A DNA stretch of 5,605 nt from contig CAMLRG010000275.1 of the NCBI GenBank assembly GCA_946482335.1, positions 1 through 5,605 on the forward strand. The letters are read 5' to 3'. A program made the position numbers and the translations under genes. Source of the stretch: an uncultured Duganella sp. Its GTDB lineage: Bacteria; Pseudomonadota; Gammaproteobacteria; Burkholderiales; Burkholderiaceae. The stretch's first letter is position 1. Every line of letters begins with the position of its first letter. The notes beneath the pieces were generated by a model that searched no databases, had not been told where the DNA came from, and was given only the letters and a program-made list of their open reading frames with translations. Below are positions 1 to 5,586 of the stretch, in pieces.

Positions 1-311
1 ACAACCGGGCCGGCGCCAGCGTGCCGCCGCGGCTGCAGGAATTGCTGGCGCTGTGGCGCCACCAGCCGCCGTCGCGCTACGATTTCCCGCGCATCGAAGA
101 AGTGTTCCCGTCCGCCAGCTACCAGTACATCCTGTACGGCATGGGCTTCGAGACCGATTACGGCCATGCGCGGCGCGGTTCCGACCTGCCGGGCGTGGCC
201 GACGCCTGTTTCGCCGAGGCGCAGGAATTGACGCGCCGCATGCTGGCCGGCCTGCCCAGCAACCGCGAATTGATCAACCACATCAAGCGCCACGGCTTGC
301 CGCGGCGCTGA
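1..311 (+). CDS. Flavin-dependent tryptophan halogenase family protein, C-terminal end (5' truncated by window)
   Basis: This is the last ~103 codons of a gene that begins before the window; the reading frame is open from base 3 to the TGA at 309-311. The visible part has a segment YDFPRIEEVFPSASYQYILYGMGF. It corresponds to the stretch ELFAENSWIQVMLGQG in the complete halogenase at 2042-3532: both have an acidic residue, an aromatic-rich helix and a G-x-G-[FI] turn. It ends with a helix and an LPSNRELINHI tail that matches the LPRHQDYIQQY tail of the other protein. I infer a second member of the tryptophan-halogenase family (Pfam Trp_halogenase, PF04820). These enzymes use FADH2, O2 and halide to halogenate an aromatic substrate. 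The flavin-binding and catalytic Lys/Glu regions lie outside the window, so activity cannot be judged. The next gene starts 16 bases after the stop, which fits an operon. The alternative start at GTG 21 is an artefact of the window edge. Confidence 0.72.
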   Translation, partial: NRAGASVPPRLQELLALWRHQPPSRYDFPRIEEVFPSASYQYILYGMGFETDYGHARRGSDLPGVADACFAEAQELTRRMLAGLPSNRELINHIKRHGLPRR

Positions 312-327
312 CACCACCGGATGCACC

Positions 328-1035
328 ATGACCCAGATCGTAATGCTCAATAACGTCGACCACCAGGCGCTGCGCGTGGTGACGGACCGCCACGCCCGCT
401 ATGGCGACAATGTGATGACGTGCGCCACCTTCCCGGCCGAATTCCGCGACGTGCAAGCCAACTACCCCATCGTGTTCCGCCAGGACGGCGAGGGCAGCTT
501 CGAACCGCTGGTGCTGCTTGGCTTCCAGGAAGGCGAAAACCTGTTCCTCGGCCCGCAGGGCTGGGATGCCAATTATGTGCCGCTGGCGATCGAACGCATG
601 CCCTTCCTGATCGGCCGCTCGGGCGAGCAGTTGCACGTGCACATTGACATCGACCACCCGCGCGTCAGCCGCGAGCGGGGCGAGGCCTTGTTCCTGGCCT
701 ATGGCGGCGTCACGCCTTACCTGGAACGCATCAATTCCATGCTGCTGACGATCCACCAGGGCTTGCAGCAAGTGCCGTCCTTCATTGCCGCGCTGCGCGA
801 GCACGATTTGCTGGAATCCTTCGTCGCCGACATCGAGCTGGAAGATGGCTCGCAAAACCGCCTGTTCGGCTTCCACACCATCAACGAGGACAAGCTGTTC
901 CAGCTGCCCGGTGCGGCGCTGGAGCGCCTGAACCGCGCTGGCCACCTGTTGTCGATCTATATGGTGCTGGCCTCGATGTCGAATTTCCGCGCCCTGATCG
1001 ACCGCAAGCAGCGCGCCGTCAACGCCCATGGCTAA
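328..1035 (+). CDS. SapC family protein
   Basis: This 235-aa protein matches the SapC family (PF07277), named after a Campylobacter S-layer-associated protein; its biochemical role is unknown. Visible family features are an N-terminal EFRDVQANYPIVF block (residues 38-50) and GWDANYVPLAIERMPF (78-93). A C-terminal block follows, running from GFHTINEDKLFQL (181-193) to the helix GHLLSIYMVLASMSNFRALIDRK (205-227). The length is typical of the family. No signal peptide or membrane segment is visible, so it is probably cytoplasmic. The start ATG has only a poor ribosome-binding site (GGA about 7 bases upstream), and translation may depend on coupling to the halogenase gene ending at 311. The stop overlaps the next start by 8 bases. 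In Proteobacteria SapC genes recur beside tryptophan halogenases, cupin-like proteins and TonB-dependent receptors, so a shared pathway is inferred. It could be a binding or accessory protein for the substrate. Confidence 0.85.
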   Translation: MTQIVMLNNVDHQALRVVTDRHARYGDNVMTCATFPAEFRDVQANYPIVFRQDGEGSFEPLVLLGFQEGENLFLGPQGWDANYVPLAIERMPFLIGRSGEQLHVHIDIDHPRVSRERGEALFLAYGGVTPYLERINSMLLTIHQGLQQVPSFIAALREHDLLESFVADIELEDGSQNRLFGFHTINEDKLFQLPGAALERLNRAGHLLSIYMVLASMSNFRALIDRKQRAVNAHG

Positions 1036-2032
1036 GCCGATCCGCGAACTGGCCGGCTTGCGGCCGGCCGACCTGGACGATGCCCTGCTGACCTGCACCG
1101 AACCGCTGGTGCTGCGCGGCCTGGCGTCGCACTGGCCGCTGGTGCAGGCCGGGCGCAGCTCGCAGCGCGCCGCCAGCGACTACCTGCGCCGCTATTACCG
1201 CGGCGAGCAAGTCATCGCCCTGCTGGGCGCACCGGAGATCCACGGCCGCTTCTTCTACAACGACGCCGTCGACGGCTTCAACTTCTCTTCGGTGCGGGCC
1301 GACCTGGGCGGGGTGCTGGACGAACTGGAAGTCCAGCGCAGCGCCGCCGTGCCGCCCGCCATCTATGTCGGCTCCACGGAAATCGATGCCTGCCTGCCCG
1401 GGCTGCGCGCCGAGAACGACCTGGGCCTGGATGCGCGCCAGCCCTACGTCAGCATCTGGCTGGGCAACCGCACGCGCATCGCGCCGCACTACGACCTGCC
1501 GGACAATATCGCATGCGTGGCGGCCGGACGGCGCCGCTTCACGCTGTTCCCGCCGGAGCAACTGGCCAACCTGTACGTCGGCCCGCTCGACTTCACCCCG
1601 GCCGGCCAGCCGATCAGCATGGTGGATCTGCACCGGCCCGACCTGGCGCGCTTCCCGCGCTTCGCCGACGCGCTGGCGCAGGCGCAGGCGGCCGAGCTGG
1701 AAGCGGGCGACGCCATCTTCATCCCCAGCATGTGGTGGCACCACGTGGAAGCGCTCGATGCCTTCAACATCCTGGTCAATTACTGGTGGCGCCAGTCGCC
1801 GCCCTATATGGACACGCCGACCAGCGCCCTGATGCTGGCGCTGCTGACCCTGCGCGACCTGCCGCCGGCCCAGCGCAAGGCATGGCAGGAAATCTTCCGC
1901 CATTACGTGTTCGACAGCGACGGCAGCGAAGCGGCCCACATCCCGCCGGCCGCGCGCCGCGTGCTGGCGCCGCTGGACGACGCCACGGCGCGCGGCCTGC
2001 GCGGCGAAATCATCAACCGAATCAACCGCTAA
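1028..2032 (+). CDS. Cupin-like (JmjC/FIH-type) putative Fe(II)/2-oxoglutarate-dependent oxygenase
   Basis: This 334-aa protein is of the Cupin_8/JmjC-like family (PF13621), relatives of factor-inhibiting HIF (FIH). By established family chemistry it would hydroxylate a protein side chain or small molecule using Fe(II), O2 and 2-oxoglutarate. The double-stranded beta-helix core is readable. H154-Y-D156 gives the first two metal ligands and is followed by GRRRFTLFPPEQLANLYVGP (167-186). EAGDAIFIPSMWWHHVEAL (225-243) supplies H238 as the third ligand, and N251 in ILVNYWW matches FIH N294. At the position of FIH Lys214, which binds the 2-oxoglutarate C5 carboxylate, this protein has R169. The start ATG lies inside the SapC gene (8-base overlap) and lacks a strong Shine-Dalgarno site, suggesting translational coupling. 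The C-terminal ~70 residues are helical and may form a dimerisation domain, as in FIH. No signal peptide is seen. The substrate is unknown; context suggests the same molecule that the halogenases act on. Confidence 0.85.
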   Translation: MAKPIRELAGLRPADLDDALLTCTEPLVLRGLASHWPLVQAGRSSQRAASDYLRRYYRGEQVIALLGAPEIHGRFFYNDAVDGFNFSSVRADLGGVLDELEVQRSAAVPPAIYVGSTEIDACLPGLRAENDLGLDARQPYVSIWLGNRTRIAPHYDLPDNIACVAAGRRRFTLFPPEQLANLYVGPLDFTPAGQPISMVDLHRPDLARFPRFADALAQAQAAELEAGDAIFIPSMWWHHVEALDAFNILVNYWWRQSPPYMDTPTSALMLALLTLRDLPPAQRKAWQEIFRHYVFDSDGSEAAHIPPAARRVLAPLDDATARGLRGEIINRINR

Positions 2033-2041
2033 GGATTACCG

Positions 2042-3532
2042 ATGCAAGCACCTCACCAAGCGATCCGCCGCGTCGTCATTGCCGGCGGCGGCACGGCCGG
2101 CTGGATGGCGGCCGCCATGCTGTCCAAGACCATGGGCAGGATCCTCGACATCACCCTGGTCGAATCGGAGGAGATCGGCACCGTCGGCGTGGGCGAAGCC
2201 ACCATCCCGACCATGATTACCTTCCACGACCTGCTGGAACTGAACGAAGCGGAATTCATGGCCGCCACCAGCGCCACCTTCAAGCTGGGCATCAGTTTCG
2301 AAAACTGGCGCAACGTCGGCGAGAACTATATCCACTCCTTCGGCACCACCGGCACCGACCACTGGACCGCCGGCTTCCAGCATTTCTGGCTCAAGGGCCG
2401 CGCCCGCGGGCTGGCAGGCGATTACGGCGACTATTGCCGCGAGCTGAAAGCGGCGCAGATGGACCGCTTCGCCCATTTGCCCGACAACGGCATGAATTAC
2501 GCCTACCACCTCGATGCCGGCGCCTACGCGCGCTACCTGCGCAAATTCAGCGAGCCGCTGGGCGTCAAGCGGGTCGAGGGCAAGATCGCCGAAGTGCGGC
2601 AGGTGCCCGGCAGCGGCCATATCGCCGCCCTGGTGCTGGAAGACGGCCGCCAGGTGGAGGGCGACCTGTTCCTCGACTGTTCCGGTTTCCGCAGCCTGCT
2701 GCTGGGGCAGACGCTGGGCGTGGAATACGAAGACTGGTCGCACTGGCTGTTCTGCGACAGCGCGCTCGCGGTGCAGACCGAAGCGACCGGCGTGGTGCCG
2801 CCTTATACCCGCTCGATCGCCCACGCCGCCGGCTGGCAGTGGCGCATCCCGCTGCAGCACCGCGTCGGCAACGGCCTGGTGTATTCCAGCCGCCATGTGG
2901 ACGACGAGCAGGCCCACCAGTTGCTGATGGACAACCTGGCCGGCGCCCCGCTGATGCAGCCGCGCCCGATCCGCTTCACGCCCGGGCAGCGGCGCCAGGT
3001 ATGGAAGGGCAATTGCATCGGCATCGGCCTTTCCAGCGGTTTCCTGGAACCGATCGAGTCGACCAGCATCCACCTGATCCAGCGCAGCCTGATCCGCCTG
3101 CTGCAAATGTTCCCCAGCCACGGCATCTGCCAGAGCGACATCGAGGAATACAACCAGCAGGCCGCGCATGAAATCGCCCACATCCGCGACTTCATCATCC
3201 TGCACTACCACGTCACCAACCGCCAGGACAGCCAGTTCTGGCGCGATTGCCGCGCGCTCGAGCTGCCGGAGTCCCTGCGCCACCGCATCGACCTGTTCCG
3301 CGAAACGGGCCGCGTGTTCCGCGTGCCGAACGAACTGTTTGCCGAGAACTCCTGGATCCAGGTCATGCTGGGGCAGGGCATCGTGCCCGAGCGTTACCAC
3401 CAGATCGCCGATATGATGGGTGATGCCGAATTGTTAAGTTTCCTCGACAATATCCGCAATGGCGTGAGTGCCGTCGCGCGCCAGCTGCCGCGCCACCAGG
3501 ACTATATTCAGCAATATTGCCGCGCCATGTGA
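2042..3532 (+). CDS. Flavin-dependent tryptophan halogenase family protein
   Basis: This complete 496-aa protein is of the Trp_halogenase family (PF04820), similar in length to PrnA and RebH (about 530 aa). The FAD-binding GGGTAGWMAA is at residues 15-24, and VGVGEATIPTM (48-58) is the typical second flavin loop. K81 in TFKLGISFENW aligns with the catalytic Lys79 of PrnA. The signature GWQWRIP (264-270) matches the WxWxIP motif. E339-S340 in SSGFLEPIESTSIHLI matches PrnA Glu346-Ser347. All elements for forming HOCl/HOBr and directing the halogen are therefore present. The C-terminal region (ELFAENSWIQVMLGQG, 431-446) differs from the tryptophan-binding segment of PrnA/RebH, so free tryptophan is not a safe substrate call; indole-like or larger substrates are possible. 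A flavin reductase must come from elsewhere. The start is supported by AAGGA at 2031-2035, six bases upstream, overlapping the previous stop. The gene is the last in its operon. Confidence 0.93.
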   Translation: MQAPHQAIRRVVIAGGGTAGWMAAAMLSKTMGRILDITLVESEEIGTVGVGEATIPTMITFHDLLELNEAEFMAATSATFKLGISFENWRNVGENYIHSFGTTGTDHWTAGFQHFWLKGRARGLAGDYGDYCRELKAAQMDRFAHLPDNGMNYAYHLDAGAYARYLRKFSEPLGVKRVEGKIAEVRQVPGSGHIAALVLEDGRQVEGDLFLDCSGFRSLLLGQTLGVEYEDWSHWLFCDSALAVQTEATGVVPPYTRSIAHAAGWQWRIPLQHRVGNGLVYSSRHVDDEQAHQLLMDNLAGAPLMQPRPIRFTPGQRRQVWKGNCIGIGLSSGFLEPIESTSIHLIQRSLIRLLQMFPSHGICQSDIEEYNQQAAHEIAHIRDFIILHYHVTNRQDSQFWRDCRALELPESLRHRIDLFRETGRVFRVPNELFAENSWIQVMLGQGIVPERYHQIADMMGDAELLSFLDNIRNGVSAVARQLPRHQDYIQQYCRAM

Positions 3533-3556
3533 AGTGGCCGGCGCCAGCCGACCAGC

Positions 3557-3578
3557 GAAGTCGGTGGGAAGTCGGTGT
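3557..3578. repeat. Tandem 11-bp repeat at left edge of the palindrome
   Basis: GAAGTCGGTGG (3557-3567) is followed directly by GAAGTCGGTGT (3568-3578). The second copy forms the outer end of the left palindrome arm. The units differ only in the last base. The same terminal sequence is duplicated on the other side, in reverse complement, with a 13-bp period. Confidence 0.8.
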
Positions 3579-3708
3579 CAGGTCTGTCATTCGGACAGTC
3601 AGCACAATCGTTTGATCTACCTCAATACAGGAAACCACCCGCTTTCCGGTTTTGAGATAGATCAAAAAACTGGCGCGGATGTCCGAATGACAGACCTGAC
3701 ACCGACTT
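3569..3708. repeat. 140-bp long palindrome with perfect 29-bp arms (REPIN/MITE-like)
   Basis: The left arm 3569-3597 (begins AAGTCGGTGTCAGG, ends CATTCGGACA) is the exact reverse complement of 3680-3708 (begins TGTCCGAATG, ends ACACCGACTT). On the same symmetry axis (paired positions sum to 7277), 3611-3625 pairs with 3652-3666 with one mismatch (3620/3657). GGAAA 3630-3634 pairs with TTTCC 3643-3647 near the loop. The whole element could fold as one long, partly bulged hairpin on either strand. It encodes nothing recognisable. This organisation resembles REPINs, which are inverted pairs of short repeats around a variable spacer moved by REP-associated tyrosine transposases, or a small MITE. 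Membership needs more copies in the genome, which cannot be seen here. A transcription-blocking or mRNA-stabilising role at the end of the halogenase operon is also possible. Confidence 0.85.
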
Positions 3709-3722
3709 TTGACACCGACTTT
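3697..3722. repeat. Tandem 13-bp repeat at right edge of the palindrome
   Basis: TGACACCGACTTT occurs at 3697-3709 and again at 3710-3722 with no gap. The first copy is the outer end of the right palindrome arm (apart from its last base), and the second lies outside it. It mirrors the 11-bp duplication at the left edge, so both ends of the element carry an extra copy of its terminal sequence. Confidence 0.85.
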
Positions 3723-3869
3723 CCCCACACGATGCGCGGGCAGGGCGCTGGCGAGGCACAGAACTTGCCTGCCTGTTCATTTTGACCTCCTGATAACCGG
3801 ACAAACGTTGCGCGAAGCCGGCGCCAGGCGCGCCATGCAGAAAACACTCACATACCCCGTACAAACCTG

Positions 3870-3898
3870 TTGCGTCAAGAGGAAATTGTCGGTACACT
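3870..3898 (+). promoter_or_regulatory. Candidate sigma-70-type promoter for rplC
   Basis: TTGCGT (3870-3875) and TACACT (3893-3898) are separated by exactly 17 bases. The -35 matches the consensus at 3 of 6 positions and the -10 at 4 of 6. It would start transcription near 3905 and give a leader of about 87 nt. It is the best-spaced pair I found in the gap. A ribosomal operon starting here without rpsJ would need a promoter of its own, which supports but does not prove the call. Confidence 0.4.
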
Positions 3899-3908
3899 AG
3901 CCGGCTTC

Positions 3909-3944
3909 GGTATGGGTTCGTCTTTTTTGCCCGTATCTTTTTTT
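3909..3944 (+). terminator. Stem-loop plus T-run in rplC leader (possible attenuator)
   Basis: GGTATGGG (3909-3916) can pair with CCCGTATC (3930-3937) to give 8 bp including two G-U pairs, around a 13-nt loop. Seven T residues (3938-3944) follow directly, the form of an intrinsic terminator. There is no gene just upstream for it to terminate and it lies inside the predicted rplC leader, so attenuation of the ribosomal operon is the likelier role. The large T-rich loop and the G-U pairs make it only moderately stable. Confidence 0.4.
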
Positions 3945-3959
3945 GTAGTTAAACAAAGC

Positions 3960-3979
3960 CCCGCCCAATCGTAGGTGGG
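3960..3979 (+). promoter_or_regulatory. Hairpin just upstream of rplC ribosome-binding site
   Basis: CCCGCC (3960-3965) can pair with GGTGGG (3974-3979), 6 bp with one G-U pair and an 8-nt loop. It ends three bases before the GGAG Shine-Dalgarno sequence (3983-3986). It may affect ribosome access to rplC. It is short and may be incidental. Confidence 0.3.
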
Positions 3980-3991
3980 AATGGAGAAAAA

Positions 3992-4648
3992 ATGAGCCTT
4001 GGCCTCCTCGGTCGCAAGGTTGGTATGATGCGCATCTTCACCGATGACGGGGATTCGATCCCAGTCACCGTGTTGGACGTATCGAACAACCGTGTTGCGC
4101 AAATCAAAACTCCTGAAGTGGATGGTTATTCCGCTGTTCAGGTTGTCTTCGGTCAGCGTCGCGCATCCCGCGTGACTAAAGCTGCTGCCGGTCATTTCGC
4201 TAAAGCTGGTGTTGAAGCTGGTACCTTCCTGAAGGAATTCCGCGTTGACGCTGCTAAAGCTGCAGAACTGAAAGCCGGTGAAGTTATCGCCGCTTCCCTG
4301 TTCGAAGTCGGTCAAAAGATCGACGTACAAGGTGTTTCGATTGGTAAGGGCTACGCCGGTACCATCAAGCGCTACAACTTCTCGTCCGGCCGTGCTACCC
4401 ACGGTAACTCCCGTTCGCACAACGTACCAGGTTCCATCGGTATGGCGCAGGATCCGGGCCGAGTCTTCCCAGGCAAGCGCATGACCGGTCACATGGGCGA
4501 CGTTACCGTCACCACCCAGAACCTGGAAATCGCTCGTATCGACGCTGACCGCCAGCTGCTGCTGGTGAAAGGTGCAGTACCAGGCGCGAAAAACGGCCAG
4601 GTTGTTGTGTCGCCAGCCGTTAAAGTTAAAGCAAAGAAGGGAGCTTAA
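3992..4648 (+). CDS. rplC: 50S ribosomal protein L3
   Basis: This 218-aa protein is ribosomal protein L3 (PF00297), an early-assembly protein of the large subunit that binds 23S rRNA near the peptidyl transferase centre. The N-terminus [14 protein letters not shown] and the central [15 protein letters not shown] (136-150) with the basic loop [14 protein letters not shown] are diagnostic. Q153, in GMAQDPG, aligns with E. coli L3 Gln150, the residue methylated by PrmB. The basic C-terminus is slightly longer than in E. coli L3 (209 aa). The start ATG has GGAG at 3983-3986, 5 bases upstream. Codons are richer in GCT, GTT and GGT than in the upstream halogenase cluster, as expected for a highly expressed gene. 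rpsJ, which usually precedes rplC in the S10 operon, is not present in the 459-bp gap or before it in this window. The next gene begins 3 bases after the stop. Confidence 0.98.
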   Translation: MSLGLLGRKVGMMRIFTDDGDSIPVTVLDVSNNRVAQIKTPEVDGYSAVQVVFGQRRASRVTKAAAGHFAKAGVEAGTFLKEFRVDAAKAAELKAGEVIAASLFEVGQKIDVQGVSIGKGYAGTIKRYNFSSGRATHGNSRSHNVPGSIGMAQDPGRVFPGKRMTGHMGDVTVTTQNLEIARIDADRQLLLVKGAVPGAKNGQVVVSPAVKVKAKKGA

Positions 4649-4651
4649 TCG

Positions 4652-5272
4652 ATGGAACTGAAGCTCTTGAACGCGCAAGGTCAAGTTGCGTCGAACGTAG
4701 CCGCCGCTGACACCGTCTTCGGCCGTGACTACAACGAAGCGCTGATCCACCAGGTCGTTGTTGCCTACGCTGCTAACGCACGCTCGGGTAACCGCAAGCA
4801 AAAAGACCGTGAAGAAGTCCACCACACGACCAAGAAGCCATGGCGCCAAAAAGGCACCGGCCGTGCTCGTGCTGGTATGTCGTCCTCCCCGCTGTGGCGC
4901 GGTGGTGGCCGCATCTTCCCGAACACCCCTGACGAGAACTTCTCGCACAAGGTCAACAAGAAGATGTATCGCGCAGGTATCTGCTCGATCCTGTCCCAGC
5001 TGGCTCGCGAAGAGCGCCTGGTCGTGATCGAAGACCTGTCGATCGAAGCCCCGAAGACCAAGCTGCTGTCGCAAAAGCTGACCGGCATGGGTCTGGATTC
5101 GGTCCTGATCGTTACCGACACCATCCAGGAAAACCTGGAACTGGCTTCCCGCAACCTGCCGAACGTGCTGGTTGTCGAGCCACGTCACGCTGACCCAATG
5201 TCCCTGGTCTTCTACAAGAAGGTCCTGGTCACCAAGGCAGCTCTGGCACAGATTGAGGAGATGCTGGCATGA
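4652..5272 (+). CDS. rplD: 50S ribosomal protein L4
   Basis: This 206-aa protein is ribosomal protein L4 (PF00573). It is a large-subunit assembly protein whose extended loop lines the peptide exit tunnel. Diagnostic features are [22 protein letters not shown] (residues 23-44), the loop [15 protein letters not shown] (61-75) with [10 protein letters not shown], and VNKKMYRAG (101-109). The globular C-terminal part contains IEAPKTKLL. Length and ends match the family (E. coli L4 has 201 aa). In enteric bacteria L4 also represses its own operon by binding the S10 leader; whether that applies here is unknown, though a structured leader does precede rplC. The Shine-Dalgarno GGAG (4640-4643) lies within the last codons of rplC, 8 bases before the ATG. 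The stop overlaps the rplW start in ATGA. Confidence 0.98.
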   Translation: MELKLLNAQGQVASNVAAADTVFGRDYNEALIHQVVVAYAANARSGNRKQKDREEVHHTTKKPWRQKGTGRARAGMSSSPLWRGGGRIFPNTPDENFSHKVNKKMYRAGICSILSQLAREERLVVIEDLSIEAPKTKLLSQKLTGMGLDSVLIVTDTIQENLELASRNLPNVLVVEPRHADPMSLVFYKKVLVTKAALAQIEEMLA

Positions 5273-5586
5273 GCGCAGTTATCAAACACAGCGAAGAGCG
5301 CCTGATGAAGGTGCTGCTGGCGCCGGTCATTTCCGAGAAGGCCACCATGGTCGCGGAAAAGAACGAGCAGATCGTGTTCCTGGTGTCCAAGGATGCGACC
5401 AAGCCAGAAATCAAGGCCGCCGTTGAACTGCTGTTCAAGGTTGAAGTGGAATCGGTGCAGACCGTGAACCGCGAAGGTAAGGTCAAGCGTTCCGGCCGTT
5501 TCATCGGTCGCCGCAACCACACCAAGCGTGCTTTCGTGTGCCTGAAGCCAGGCCAGGAAATCAATTTCACCGAGGAGGCTAAATAA
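5269..5586 (+). CDS. rplW: 50S ribosomal protein L23
   Basis: This 105-aa protein is ribosomal protein L23 (PF00276), at the polypeptide exit of the large subunit, where it docks trigger factor and the signal recognition particle. [13 protein letters not shown] (residues 15-27) contains E23, which aligns with E. coli L23 Glu18, the trigger factor contact. The central [23 protein letters not shown] (41-63) and basic [20 protein letters not shown] (71-90) are typical. The start ATG overlaps the rplD stop (ATGA, 5269-5272), with GAGGAG at 5255-5260, 8 bases upstream, so translation is coupled. The N-terminus has a few more residues than E. coli L23 before the conserved RLMKVL. A later start at M13 would remove the conserved RL and has no better ribosome site. 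Confidence 0.98.
   Translation: MSAVIKHSEERLMKVLLAPVISEKATMVAEKNEQIVFLVSKDATKPEIKAAVELLFKVEVESVQTVNREGKVKRSGRFIGRRNHTKRAFVCLKPGQEINFTEEAK

Larger units (their letters stand above)
3533..3991. other. 459-bp structured intergenic region between halogenase cluster and rplC
   Basis: No credible gene is present; short open frames here have no recognisable domain and run through the palindrome. From left to right it holds a small hairpin CCGAC/GTCGG (3548-3552/3560-3564), the 140-bp palindrome at 3569-3708 with tandem repeats at both ends, and a weak hairpin AGGCA/TGCCT (3754-3758/3766-3770). I assign nothing to 3771-3869. A candidate promoter at 3870-3898 and the structured rplC leader follow. 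No strong stem-plus-T-run terminator is seen directly after the halogenase stop, so the long palindrome may be what separates the two transcription units. That last point is inference. Confidence 0.8.

Noticed and set aside
1513..3171. 552-codon + strand frame across the oxygenase and halogenase genes
   Set aside because: It is out of frame with both genuine genes, rich in Arg, Pro, Gly and Ala, and has no motif. It is a frame shadow in GC-rich DNA.
2036..3400. 454-codon open frame on the minus strand opposite the second halogenase
   Set aside because: It lacks any recognisable domain and its composition is the typical antisense shadow of a high-GC gene. The + strand frame has full catalytic motifs.
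3569..3708. CRISPR array or tRNA-like structure in the gap
   Set aside because: The repeats are inverted, not regularly spaced direct repeats, and no cloverleaf with a T-loop or CCA end can be drawn.
3739..3773. GGCAGG/CCTGCC inverted repeat as a terminator for the halogenase operon
   Set aside because: The loop is 23 nt and no T-run follows directly (only TGTTCATTTT), so it does not meet the form of an intrinsic terminator.
3468..3785. Small open frames through the palindrome on both strands, sharing CQVCHSD and MTDLTPT segments
   Set aside because: The shared peptides arise because the inverted arms read the same on both strands. There is no ribosome site or known family.
3782..3810. TTGACC as a -35 element for a second rplC promoter
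   Set aside because: At 17-base spacing the -10 would be ACGTTG, which is not credible.
3981..3995. Mini-ORF ATG GAG AAA AAA TGA overlapping the rplC start
   Set aside because: It is four codons long and its ATG is only two bases after AGGTGG, while the rplC start has proper GGAG spacing. Probably chance from the A-rich leader.
3875..5188. 437-codon open frame on the minus strand opposite rplC and rplD
   Set aside because: Strong codon bias in ribosomal genes avoids codons whose complement is a stop, leaving long antisense frames. No domain or plausible ribosome site is visible.
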